Assembly: GCA_037447655.1 (NCBI GenBank)
Contig: JBBHKE010001954.1
Coordinates: forward strand, 359,930 to 423,929
DNA: 64,000 nt
Reading direction: 5' to 3'
Origin: Zygnema cylindricum
Lineage: Eukaryota > Streptophyta > Zygnematophyceae > Zygnematales > Zygnemataceae
Each line of letters starts with the position of its first letter. Within the stretch, counting starts at the first letter, position 1. Of this stretch, positions 32,089 to 44,330 are shown piece after piece. The position numbers and the translations under genes are program-made. Below the pieces are notes generated by a model, which saw only the letters and a program-made list of their open reading frames with translations, did no database searches and was not told the DNA's origin.

Positions 32089-33136
32089 TGTAGAAATTGA
32101 TGGTTCTTTTAGTATTTTCTAGGTCTAAAATAAAGTGTAGAAAAAGAAGCCGAGGCAGTCAGTCTCAAACTCCTCTCTCCAACTCCCACACTTGTTGCAG
32201 TAACTGATAAGTTGGAGAGGAATCTAGTGCCATGGCTGCCTATGCTATCCAGAGATTTACGAGGTAGTAAAGTAGTTGATTTACTAAAAGAAAAGCTGTG
32301 GGTTACGGGATTTGATCCTGATACCTACGTATACGTAACGCCGCCGGTAGGCGGTAGCCTCATCCATTTAGTCTAGAATTAGTGTTAGACAATATAGGGT
32401 TTAATAAATATCTAAACGTTAACAAATAAGCTAATTCATTTAACGCCAACTATATACGGGATACATAGAGTTAGTTATGAAAAGTACGGATTTCGAGTAC
32501 GGAGAAGAAAGAAGTACCGCGCATTTGTTTCAATAGTGAAAAAAATACATCGCAAATATTTATGACGGCTATAATTGAAATCGGCACTCAATCAGACAGC
32601 TGAAAAGAATGTCAAGATCGCAAGAAGATTTCGGCGGTTTATGGTCGCCGCCACATCGGATGACACGTGGCACCACAACAATGGATTTCGGCATCTCCAG
32701 GGATTACTAAAAAAAATCCAGATAAAACACGTGTCGACATTTTGGTCATGTTGTACAATGTTCGTACATAAAGTACACCGGCAGCTGTACCTTTCTATAC
32801 GGTATAATGATATGATTGGTGCCGTATGTCATTAGATACAGTTTTAGAGAGAGATAGGACTTAGAAAAATTTGGTAGATAGGACCCTCTCTCCCAGAGAG
32901 CTTCTCTACAAAAGGTCAACTTTGACCCTCCATAACTTAGTGCTCAAGGGAGCAAATTCATAGATTCTTTTTGCTATCAACTCAGAGGAGTCTTGTCTTC
33001 ACAAGGGTGCAAGTGGTCAAAGTTTTTGTTTGACAGGGTGGTAGTTATTCTTCCTGAAACAGGAAGGGGTCAGTGTTATCCTAGAGGCTTCTTGCAAGCT
33101 GTCCATCTGAGGACCTATGGAGGTCTGAGAGTTACA
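32089..33136 (+). repeat. 3' LTR of truncated copia, family D, 1048 bp
   Basis: Begins TGTAGAAATTGATGG and ends GAGAGTTACA, with the LTR-borne ATG at 33117. It is closely related to the solo LTR at 41705-42760. The antisense tRNA-like block is recognisable around 32300-32385. Confidence 0.85.
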
Positions 33137-33345
33137 GCGGCCTTCGCCAAGGAAAGGTAATGTTCGGGAGTCAGACTAAGAGGAGGAGGAGGAGAAGAAG
33201 CACCAGCTAGTTTCTTGGTTAGAGAATCAAAGACAGACTCCATGGGTACAAACTCCTCGGACATCGGAGGATTTTCCTCATGTACGGGCTTCTCCTGCCT
33301 ACACGGCTCTCCAGATCCATTATTCGGAGTCTCTACACCCTCTAT
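33137..33345 (-). other. Possible host exon fragment cut by the family D LTR
   Basis: On the minus strand one frame is open for about 70 codons, with low-complexity but protein-like sequence: EENPPMSEEFVPMESVFDSL, then TKKLAGASSPPPPPLSLTPE. A strong acceptor-like pyrimidine run ends in TCATCATAG just upstream (about 33345-33385). The frame continues up to the LTR edge at 33137. I do not recognise the protein. It may be a gene piece interrupted by the insertion. Confidence 0.3.
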
Positions 33346-33346
33346 G

Positions 33347-36149
33347 ATGACAGAGGTAACGAGAGAAAAAAAAATGAATGTAAACAGAGCTCATTTCCAA
33401 AAAGAGAGCTTCGAAAGTTAAAGCTCCTATCCCCTCTAATCAGAGCAGACGCGTGGCTTTTCAGTATTGTTCTTTATCTACGGGAAGTCTCTAACAATTG
33501 TCCCCTAAAAATCCACTGTTCCGATCAAGGGGGTTGCAGTTTACTCTGGAAGGTAACGCCAACGCAAAGATAACTACAAATCAAGACACAAATGCACTAC
33601 CACGTAGAAATATAGAAATAAATAGGATTGGTTGTTTCATATTTAACAATATCACCTTGCCCCGAAAAAGAGAATAAAAAATTGAAGATATGGAATATAG
33701 TGAAGCTAACTAAACATACCCCGGAAATTAACGATGACAATGAGGAAAAGGCGACCCCTCCCCCGACGGTACCGCAAATAGGTATGGTACTCCTTCACTC
33801 TTCCGTGTCCGCAGCTCGGAACCTATCAGAATCCTCTCGGTTCGAAACAACAAAAAGTCAAAAAAATCACCCAAAAGGGAAGATAGTGCCAACTATCCAC
33901 CTGGACTATGATTTCCCACACAAGACAAATCCAAAACTTAGATGGCAATAATGTCAAAAACAAAACAAAGATTCTCCAAAAAAGGTTTGTTTGGAATTTT
34001 TGAGGGTTTTCACATGAGACAGTATTGAAAAGCAACCTGTCTTCTTCGACCCATTGTGCCTTATACATCAAAGTTTGTCAAGTTGCAGGTCCAAAAGTTA
34101 AAGCTACAGTATTAACCAATGAGCGGCAAGCAAGTGTAATTGAACTGACATAAGACAAAATAATCAGTACTACATTCGGGGCAAAAATTTATGCTTCGGA
34201 CAGCGGCTAGATCCGCGGCCGGAAGTAATTATTTGTTCCACTATTATATGACAAAGTCTTGAAAATGACACTAACTTGCCAAACTTTAACCTAATGTAAT
34301 TAATGGACCAAAAGTCAGCTGAGCCTGAACTAAATTCCTACTTACGGCTAACAGAATAATCTAGATGCCAATCCGGAAAGTTACGTGGCGATCCACAATG
34401 TACCCCCCCAGGGGCTGGTGGAAAATGGTTCCACGTAACCGGATGGTAATCTTTGAGACGGTATAACTTGGTCGTTCGGCCCTCGTTAGGCGCGAAACAA
34501 AGTGCGTTCTGCTCAGTTGGGAAAATTCAAGAATCTTATCCGGCTGGGTGCACTCTTTCTTCCGTACGGTGATGACCGCACAGGTTAAAAAGGTCTCGGA
34601 AATCCTTGGTTATATAAAGGTGTGCCTGTAAAGGACATGAGCTTGCAGAATTGGGTAACAATGTCAAACAAGAGATTTCTCACATGCTCCTATCCCATTC
34701 CTTATCTAAAGGTATTCAATTCTATGGGTTTTCGACTTAGAGGTCTGTCATGGACACACAACCATTTTCATTTGGCGTTCCATACGAGCGACGTGGCTAG
34801 GGACATAGTGACTTCGAAAAATAATATATTACCCTCACCGTAAATGAAATTCACGTTGTTTTTGAATGTATATTTGACGCATATTTTTTACCTTCGATCT
34901 CAATTTTAATGGAATTTTTTAATATTGAGAGCAATAGAGTTTCTAATGAATGTTAAAACCATAAATTTTATTTGGTTTTCGTTAGCGTTTACATATTTTT
35001 TTTAGATTCAAGGCCATGGATTATAGTACGTTGCATCTAACGCAAACTTGGGTCGGTGGGAACCCATCTTTCAAAGAGAAGCTAATGCGTCTCAAATAAT
35101 GATTCAAATACCTTCCTTAATTTGGGAGGATGACTTTGGGGCTAATAGGAGCTATCTCATACAAAAGGCTTGTTGGAACGAACCTTGAGTACATGATCAA
35201 TCTCCTTGTGGTGGAGGAACTTCCTTTATTTAGAAGACGAGAGAGTCGATAATTGAGTTCTTTTTTTTTTAGGATCTGTTTTATGTGGTATACAGGTTAA
35301 CGATTGTGAGACAGTTCTTTGAGCAGTAAAAAGGATAGGAGTGAACTAAGTTTAAGAGAATAGAGATGGAATGGACTAGGAGGGATAAGTGGGATAAAAT
35401 CATTTGAAACGCCAAAAAAAGGCTTTGTTTTTCGGTTGAACTAAAATATCTGAAAATTACAATTGGCTTTAGTTTAGAAACCTTGGAAGAAAACTTGTTC
35501 TGAGAGTTGTATGGATCTGGTATCATAGATAAATGTCGGATATTCTGAAAAGAGTCGCCATATCTATCCAAAGAGGGATCTAATTACAAGATTTAGAGTT
35601 TAAAGAGATAATTTGATCCTCCTGGATCATTTGATTACTCACATAGAGAGTTAGGTCCATCCCTTATTTTTTCACCATATCTGTAATTGGAAGCAATTTG
35701 TTGTAACGTGGAAAGATGCCAAAGAGGTGACTTGGGAGCTAAGTGGATACGCGACCTTGTAAGTAATCTTGAGAGCACAAGGAAACCTTTAAGTTTAAGA
35801 GATTTTGTGTTTGGAGGAGTTACAAGTCAAACTATTAGTGTTCTATATGCTGAGAAGAGTTGATGATTTGTTGACATTGAATGGTCGAAACCAAAATAGG
35901 GTACACTAATAGCAATTCACGACGTACCCATGAGATTGTTTTTTATAGGTTTGCCTGAATGTAGGTCGTTCGATCGATAAAACCCCACGACCCTTATTTA
36001 AGACATGACAATTGTATTTTTACTAAAAAAATAATAGCCATTCGGACGCCATTTATTCCTATATAAATCATACCCCAAAACATTTTGTATGCAAATAGTA
36101 TGGACATACTATTTCTAAAGTGCCTTAGCTAAGGGCATCGGAGTCCCGC
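33347..36149. other. AT-rich DNA without a recognised gene
   Basis: Short ORFs only (up to 107 codons near 33628-33951), none with a recognisable domain. A stretch near 35100-35900 has phrases reminiscent of degraded retroelement coding sequence but nothing definite. Confidence 0.5.
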
Positions 36150-36151
36150 TA

Positions 36152-36368
36152 CACCTTAAATCTTTATTAGAGTATAATTTTTTTTAGAGTTTAAGAATAA
36201 TTACCGTTATTAACGCTTATTGGGAATTTGAAAATTTTCAAAGAAATCGTTTACTCTAACTAGGAATTAGGGTTTTTTTAAAGTAGTATGGATAATTCTA
36301 TTTGAGAATTTGAAAAAAGAAATAGGTACCCGAAATAGCGTTCAATACGCTAATAACGATTCACGGTG
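36152..36368. mobile_element. TA-flanked MITE, copy 1 (217 bp)
   Basis: Left end TA-CACCTTAAATCTTTATTAG, right end CTAATAACGATTCACGGTG-TA. The termini form an imperfect inverted repeat. The interior is AT-rich and non-coding. It belongs with the copies at 46081, 47215, 58802 and 63258. Confidence 0.7.
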
Positions 36369-36370
36369 TA

Positions 36371-37719
36371 GCAATTGGGAAGAGTGACAAACGAAAGTTA
36401 CACGAAAGTTAAGCTACACGAAAGTTTTCCCTGTGACGTCATCATCCACGTCATGTTGAAAGAAGTGAATATTTGATACATTCTACAGATGCGCGGATGA
36501 TGTGCCATACTTTGTCGTTTAATTGCCCGACAGGGAAACGTACACAAAGCACTGGAAATGTGACGCATGAAGTGTCACCCGCAAGCCGCCAAACGTTTCC
36601 ACAATCGGACACCGAAACGGCTTGTACGGTACGTATGCGCTCCTTTTTACAATTTTGTCTTTTACGCGTGAAAACGTTCTTGTAGTGTGGGTGGCTCATG
36701 GCCTTTCCTGACATGCCGTACAACTCTTGGTATAGACATGTGCAGAAGCCCGTGCGTGCAGTTTTGTCGCCTAATGTCACATAATGAGTCTGGCACCTTT
36801 GGTCGACAAAGGGGCCCATAGCCCGCTAACACGTGTAATTATTTTCGCCTCGTGATATTTTTTTCGATAAGACGGCTAGACACGTGTACATCATTTCACC
36901 GTTCATGATAAAATCCTTAATAGTGTGGTATGATCAAAAGAGTTACGGCGGCTATTTTGCAGGATTGTGTATCGGGAAAAAACTTTTTGCGACAAAACCG
37001 CTACTGATAGTTATCGGTTATCGAACGGTGATGGGTCTCGATATATCGCTCGGAAAATAACAAATTCCTTTTAGGGGTTTAGTGGGAAAAATATTATGCT
37101 ATATGATAGCATTTTATTATACTAGTAAATCAACTCCCGTTACACGGGCATGTACCCTGTCTAGTTTATCATGCCCGTACTACGGACGCACGGCAACGCT
37201 ACACCGCGAATTGTTATTAGTGTCAAAGTTTAAATAGTGTTGAAGACAATTTAACGTAATCGATGCTAAATAAGAATTTGATTTTTTTTTTCTAATTTGT
37301 AAAACGCATTCTAATTTCGGCATTATGCTAATTTGGGAACAGCAAAAATGGATTATTCGCCGTACGATTATATACATTAATATATGTATCCATACAAAAT
37401 ATTAGAAATCGTACGACGTCGTGAAATTAAATATCCGTACTTGTCAGACTAATTTACGTGTCAGAATAATCCCGTTTTTTGAGCGCACGTTCCTATGCGT
37501 GCGCGTCTGCTTTAATTCATTTTTTGTAAAATTTTCACTTGAAAAGGTACATTTATGTACGGTCTGACATAGACCTTACACCACACTATTTAGATTTTAT
37601 TGTACTTTCGTTCTTTACGCTATTTTGTACGGTACCTTAACTAAAGTAAAGGAAAAATTAAAATCATGTATACTATTTAAGAAAATAAATCAAAATTTCA
37701 AGAACCCAAATTAATAATA
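36371..37719. other. Non-coding stretch with a half MITE
   Basis: Contains repeated ACACGAAAGTT words at 36400-36430. Also present is a lone MITE-type left end (TACACCGCGAATTGTTATTAG) near 37200, with no matching right end seen. A 122-codon minus-strand ORF (36451-36819) has no recognisable domain. Confidence 0.45.
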
Positions 37720-38345
37720 CATTACGCTATCCGTAATGCGGTCTGCACAACGACGCACGACAATGTTACATTACGCCATCCGTACGGCGATCTGCACAGC
37801 GACGCACGACAATGTTACATTAGCCCATCCGTACGGCGATCTGCACAACAACGCACGGCAACGTTAAAATACGCCATCCGTACGGCGGTCTGCACACCGA
37901 TGGTTGGCAATGTTAGATTATGCCATCCGTACGGCGTATTGCACACCGACATGTGGCAACGTTAAGTTACGCCAACCGTACGGCGGTCTGCACATCGACG
38001 GTTGGCAATGTTAGATTACGCCAACCGTACGGCGGTCTGCACACCACCGGGTGGCAATGTTAGGTTTCGCCAACCGTACAACGGGCTACACATCGACGGT
38101 TGGCAAAGTTAGATTACGCCAACCGTACGGCGCTCTGCACACCGACGGTTGGCAATGTTAGAGTATGTCAGCCGTACGGTGGTCTTCACACCGACAACTG
38201 GCAATGTAAGATTACGCCATCCGTACGGCGGTACGGGCGGCTCCGTTACATTGTGCCAGCGGTACGGTTTTCCGTACTACGGACGGTTGCACGGCAACGT
38301 TAGATTGTGCCAGCCGTACGGCTGTCCGTACTGCGGACGGACGGA
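37720..38345 (+). repeat. 49-bp tandem array, about 12-13 units
   Basis: Units start CATTACGCCATCCGTACGG, continue with GGTCTGCACACCGACG and end GGCAATGTTA. The first ten or so units keep a 49-bp period. The last two or three vary in length and pick up extra CCGTAC words. Each unit holds the palindromic CCGTACGG core. The array stops about 35 bp before a TATA-like box. Confidence 0.92.
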
Positions 38346-38379
38346 AAAAAAATTGAAGACAGACATACCGCCTACCGCC

Positions 38380-38388
38380 TATATAAGG
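38380..38388 (+). promoter_or_regulatory. TATA-like box between the tandem array and the inverted repeat
   Basis: TATATAAGG, GC-rich on its left, lies 40 bp after the tandem array and about 40-50 bp before the long inverted repeat. Position and form suit a core promoter that would transcribe the hairpin. No experimental sign is available. Confidence 0.4.
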
Positions 38389-38429
38389 TTTCGCAGAGGG
38401 GCGAACAACGTTCCCTTATTTATATACTG

Positions 38430-39403
38430 ATATTGTATTATAATTTGGGAATTGCTAAACGCAAAGACGATTTTTGCTGCGCGCAGGTAGTTGTCAGAAA
38501 TTGCACATTTGAAGTAAAGTTTTGTACAAGCTACGTATTTATAAGTTCAGATTTGACGGTTAGCCCGTCGAAAAAATTTGACTGGCGAAATATTGTAACG
38601 GCGGTTAAAAAAGTGTCGCGCTTGCGAACGTCGACCATCATAAAAAAAACAACAATTCACACGGCCGGCGCACGTTTACTGAAACAAAACAGTACATATA
38701 AATAAAATGGCTGCGCGCAGGTAGCTCCAATGTGAGAGCACACGCAGACATTTGACTTAGCCGCAAAAATGGAATCTAATCGCGAACCGTTACCTGGAAC
38801 TTGGACACAAATTAAAGGACGACGTACAACATGCACAAACTCGCACGAAACGAAATAAACTTCGTACAAAATAAAAAGGCGTACCAGCGTATAAATAATT
38901 TGGTCGCGCGTGACGACGCGTCATAATTATTTATATGCTGGTACGTTTTTTTGTTTTGTACGAAGTTTATTTCGTTTCGTGCGATTTTGTGCATGTTGTT
39001 CGTCGTCCTTTAATTTGTGTCCAAGTTCCATGTAACGGTTCGCGATTAGATTCCATTTTTGCGGCTAAGTCAAATGTTGGCGTGTGCTCTCACAGTGGAG
39101 CTACCTGCGCGCAGCCATTTTATTTATATGTGGTTACCACAGTTTTGTTTCAGTAAACGTGCGCCGACCTTGTAAATTGTTGTTTTTTTTATGACGGTCG
39201 ACGTTCGCAAGCGCGACACTTTTTTAACCGCCGTTACAATATTTCGCCAGTCAAATTTGTTCGACGGGTTGACCATCAAATCTGAACTTAAAGGTACGTA
39301 GCTTGTAGGAAATTGAACCTCAAATGTACAATTTTTGACAACTACCTGCGGGCAACAAAAATCGTCTCTGCGATTAGCAATTCCCTGTAATTTTCATTGT
39401 ATA
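38430..39403. repeat. Long inverted repeat, arms ~470 bp, loop 24 bp
   Basis: The left arm 38430-38900 is the reverse complement of 38925-39403 at roughly 90% or better by eye. The match holds from GGGAATTGCT (38447) and AGCAATTCCC (39377-39385) inward to ATAAATAATT/AATTATTTAT. The 24-bp loop is itself CG-rich and partly self-complementary. Arms contain no credible coding sequence. It could be a foldback-type transposon or a hairpin-RNA locus. Confidence 0.9.
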
Positions 39404-41699
39404 TAGTATGGCATGCCACGAATGACAATCTGTTCTGTACTCTGTATAAAGTAAGTACAAAAGTTCAGTACAACAACATAAATTGTACTGCTGTACGAAA
39501 TGAACCGTACAATATCGAATAGGTGTTATCGAGATAAAAAACCGATATATATATATCAGCTTTTATTGTGATAAAACCGGTACCGATATATCGTTCCAAT
39601 ATAACGATTATCGATAGGCCAAAAAAATGGGCATATCGGTTATAGACAAAAATAATTAGTGTTGAGTATCGCTAGCCTCTTTCCGATGACAGATATGTAC
39701 CTTTTTTTAACCTACTACATATTACTTATTGACTTACCCCGTACTGTTTAGTTACATGTCCGTATTCCGAAATAAAAATTCCGTCCCCAAAGCAGAAAAA
39801 TAATTCAAACCACCCACATCTTCCCCCCCACCCCGCCCACAGAGGATACGTAGGTTATCGGTAGTTGTGGATTATTGTTACCTAAATGTCCTAAGTTATC
39901 GGTAATATTTACCGATAGCTAAAGATTGTAATTTTTCGGCCCTTTTGCTGATAACCATAATCAATGTATTGGTTACCGAATTCATCATCAATATGAAACT
40001 AACCTATAAACAACACTAAAAATTAAAGTAAAACTAGTTTTACTCATTTTCTAGTTTACAATATGCATTGTTGTTTGTTATTGTAGGATTTTGCACTTAA
40101 TGTTCGCTTTATTTCTTTGATGCAAATAAATATTGAAATTCTGTTGACATGGTAAAAACACTTAATTCTCAAAACAAAATGTCACAAAGACGTTCCGTAT
40201 GGACAACCTTAAACTTGCCCTAAGTTGAGGGATAACTAAATATTGCCAACCACTTGAAAATAAACAAGGAAAAGCATCTTGCGTGATGGTAGTAACATAA
40301 TATGTTAAAGGTTTTATTGTTATCACACGTGTAAATTTCTTCTTCGAAAACGGGAAAAGGTTTTATCTTCTAATAGTGTGTGTTTAATCATTATGGGTGT
40401 TACATTATGATTGTGAAATGTTAAGAGGTAACAATTTGACGAAAAGGGGAAATTGGAAATATTGCCTGGCGATCATGTCAGAAAATTACTTAACTTGTCG
40501 ATTAACTTAATTTCAACATTTTCTCGCCTGGCGTTGTTATTTTATCGAAGGTTGCCAATAACTGTACACGTATATTTATCGGCATTGGTTTTCATGGGAC
40601 ATTTTAATTATGTCATGGTGGCAATTTTAAGATCGCTAAAAATAATCACCACAAAATAAATAACAAAAAGAAAATCCATACTGCAAAAGCATTCATAAAG
40701 AATGACTATCAACCAAATGTGAATTTATACATTATAGTCGAAGCCTCTTTAATTTCAAATTTTACCCCCTACTCTAAAACGCTCAGAAATTGATCATTAA
40801 ATAACGATCACTCCAATGCGTAGTTAGTATATGCGTTTTTCTTTTTTTAAAGTCAATATGCACTATCTTTTGGAGTTTTTTAACTTTTTGTAAAATTCGT
40901 TAACTTTTCGCGAATAAAAAAAAAAATCGTAAAATGACGTCACGTAATTTTTTCGCCTAAAATTGACGTGGTTTAGAACGTTTAATTTTCCCTTCTTGGC
41001 GATGGATATCGACAAGATGAAATCATACAATTTCATTTCGTTAGAGATTGTTATTAGACAAAGCGTCGATAATACATCAAAGAGACGAGATGATTCCCCA
41101 AACTCCATTACAAAATTGGATTGACTTAGTTGGTTTTGACGCAGATCACATTATAATTTGGTGAAATTCAATGTGAGTCAACACATTTTCTGGACTTTTT
41201 GCATTCGTTCTATGTGAATGTTCATTTTTTTTTACCATGTGTTTAATGCACATGACGTAACTATGCTCTATGGATAATGCTCATAAACATTTCAATGCTC
41301 GAATGGATCAATAAAGATCCTTAACACCTCCAAATTGATCACTAAGTATAAATCAAGGATGAACTTTCCAGCTGCAAAACACTACCTAAATGGCTAGTTA
41401 TAGAACTTATAGTGCACGGCTAGTTATCAGAACAATAGCGGACTCTAATGAGCTCATGTCCGAAAGAACGCCCGAAGAGGAAGGCTCACGGAAAGAAGAC
41501 AAATGCGCTAAGTTTCTTAGGGCGAAACATCAAAATAAAAAGCTCTACACGTGCGCCGTACAAACGCAAAAAACACCTCGTACACCAAAATATAAACGCA
41601 AAACAAAACATCACAAAAATGATCTCCCACGTGCAATGTAGGCGCACAAAAAAAACATACGTGTATTAACATATGTGAAGTTGTACGTTTTGGGGCCAA
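39404..41699. other. AT-rich non-coding DNA with ATCGGT-type words
   Basis: Clusters of TTATCGGT/ACCGATA in both orientations occur at 39535-39650 and 39855-39975. The rest is AT-rich with only short ORFs and no recognisable protein. Confidence 0.5.
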
Positions 41700-41704
41700 C
41701 GACA

Positions 41705-42760
41705 TGTAGAAATTAATGGTCCATTTTAAGTATTTTCTAGGTCTAAATAGAAATATAGAAAGAAGCCGAGGCAGTCTACCTCTAACTTCTCTCTCCAAAC
41801 TCTCAAACTTGTCGCAGTCACTGAGAAATTGGAGAGGGAGCTAGAGCCATGGCTAACCTAGGCTATCCAGAGGTTTACGGGAAATATATATTAGTTAAGG
41901 GTTTATTTACTAAAAGGTATGTGCCGGCCACAGGATTTGATCCTGGTACCTACCGGCCGGCAGACAGCGGTAGTCGATAGCCTTAGACGTTAAGTCTAGA
42001 ACTAGTGTTACGTACTATATGGTTTGATAATTAAATAAACATTATCAGATAGGATAATTCATTTAACTGTAACTGTTTACGGGATAGATAGATCCAGTAA
42101 TGTAAAAGTACGGATTAGGGTACGGATAAGAAACCAATACCGCGCATTTATTTCTTTAATGAAACGAATATCGCGCATGTATTTATTACGGCTACGATTA
42201 AATGTGAATTTAATCGGACGGTCGAAATTAACGCCGAGATTGCGGAAGAGGATTTCGACGATTTCTGGTCATCGCAACATCAGATGACACGTGGCGGAAT
42301 GACATTTGATCGCGGCATCTCCGAGGATTAAGGGAGCGGATCCGGACATACCACGTGTCGACATTTAGGCCATGTGGTACAGTGTCCGTACAGAAAGTAC
42401 ACCGGCAGCTGTACTTTTGTGTACGGAACTGTAATCTGATTGGTTCCGTACATCAGTAGATAGAGTATGTTAGAGAGATAGGACTTTGAAAATTTAGGAG
42501 ATAGGACCCTCTCTCCCAGAGAGCTTCTGTACAATAGGTCAACTTTGACCCTCCATAACTTACTGCTCAGGGGAGCAAATTCAGAGATTCTTTTTGCTAT
42601 CGACTCAGGGGAGTCTTGCCTTCACATGGGTGAAGTTGGTCAGAGTTATTGTCTGCGTGTGTGGCAGTTGTTTTTGCTGAAACACAAAGGGGTCAGGGTT
42701 ATCCTAGAGGCTTCTTGGAAGCTGTCCACTCTGAGGACTTATGGAGGTCTCACAGTTTCA
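41705..42760 (+). mobile_element. Solo copia LTR, family D, 1056 bp
   Basis: Termini TGTAGAAATTAATGG ... CACAGTTTCA, flanked by perfect 5-bp duplications CGACA (41700-41704 and 42761-42765). Contains the antisense tRNA-like block (41923-42003), the GTAC palindrome near 42390, inverted CCAAT (TGATTGG near 42437) and the LTR-borne ATG at 42741. No internal region remains, as expected after LTR-LTR recombination. Confidence 0.93.
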
Positions 42761-43229
42761 CGACATTACTATAAAAGTACAAAAACTCGAAACATACATA
42801 AAAGGTGTACCCGAAATCAGAGGCGAAGACGTCTTTCACTACTCTGATGTTTTTATAGACATGTAAAACGTATCGTCCCAAATCCACCCATGAGATTTAA
42901 TCACATGAAACACTTCAATACCAATAAACATATAAACGTGTATTAAAGCCAAATGCTACGGACGACGAACTCGATATACATTGTGGTTTGTCGAGGTGTT
43001 ATTTCGCCAAATTCCACAAAAAAATTAACACGTTTTAATAATAAAAAAGTCAAAAGAAATTGGTGGAAGGGATAAGGACCATAAAAACAAGACAATGTGA
43101 CAAAAAACAAGTAGCCACCATGTTGACTTAAATTACTATCAACGAGTCGCCACAAAGAGAGTGAGCCTTCAATAGATGACTTAAAAAAATCTTAGCCAAT
43201 GTACGTAAACAACTCCAAATATCATGGTT

Positions 43230-44330
43230 ATGGATTGAGTTCCGTAAAGTAAAATTTGGCGGCCTCGCTAGCCAATTGCCACCTTGTTCCATAAGAGGAG
43301 AGTTAGGGCTTGCATTTGTTGAGGAAGAGTTAATCCAAATTAACATTATAAAGTAGCAAGATGACTTGTATAAGACCTCTATACACCTCTCGATAAAGAA
43401 AAAAACACCCAATTATCCATTAGAAGGTTTCAACAAATCCATCGTGTTAAAAATCTTCAAGAAGTGATCTTTGTGAAATTTGAAGGGATTATCATTTTTT
43501 GTTGAAGTTGGTGCATCTCGAGTTGCCCTACTCGAATGTTATGTTTGAAAAAAAGAGACATGTGTCCTTTTTTATCTTTTGGGAATACATTTCTCAGGAT
43601 CCTTTTCACAACGTTGTTGAATACTAAGTGAGCCTCATTGCTTTGACGTCTACAAGATTGGGGGCGAGGAGGGAGTCATAATTTACCCTGGATCAAGGCT
43701 AACTACAAAGGTTTCTTCTCACACCAAACCACGCGCATTAATATCTTCCCTTCTATCTCAAAACAAAATAAATTTATTCTTTTTGACACAACAAACTGGT
43801 CTCAAACACAATGTGGGCTCCCTAAAAACGGAGGGCGAGAGAAATTTAGATGTACACATGTAGAGGACGTAAATAGGTCACACAACAAACGAGGTGTCAA
43901 AATAATTGCTGTGCTAGGCATCTGTGCATCAAATTGCTACCGGAACGAAGAAAGTAAATAAACACATGATTAAGCCGAAGGTAGCGCCTCTTAAAGACTT
44001 TGTAATTAAATGACTCAGAATTCCTTTGAATGCGTTTTCCAAGTGAGAGTAATTATCATTAAGTAAATATTTAAAAGAGGAAACCCAATTTCAACGTCAA
44101 ACGGTGACAACGCACGAGCTGAGAGGAGAGCCCCATGACACCGAAATAAGCATTCCTATACTATAGGGACGAGGTGGGCTAGGGTTGAAAGTCATTAAAA
44201 ATGAAAAGAGTGTTAATGTTAAGCGTTACAAATGTCAAAATAAGTTTTGGGGCAACTTTATTAATGCCAATCAGACTAGAATAGATGTTTGGAGTTTGGG
44301 GGCTAGCTTGTTCATAGGGAAATTGTCTCT
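43230..44330 (+). pseudogene. Possible LINE-like ORF2 C-terminal remnants
   Basis: Two plus-strand stretches read VKFGGLASQLPPCSIRGELG (continuing LAFVEEELIQINII, near 43250-43340) and RGGLGLKVIKNEKS (continuing in frame to WSLGASLF, near 44170-44310). GGLGL-type phrases followed by Asn/Lys-rich segments occur after the RT domain of many LINE proteins. Multiple stops separate the pieces and no RT catalytic motif is visible, so this is only a suggestion. Confidence 0.25.

Noticed and set aside
37720-38345. CRISPR array
   Set aside because: Units are contiguous 49-bp tandem repeats without unique spacers, in a eukaryotic genome.
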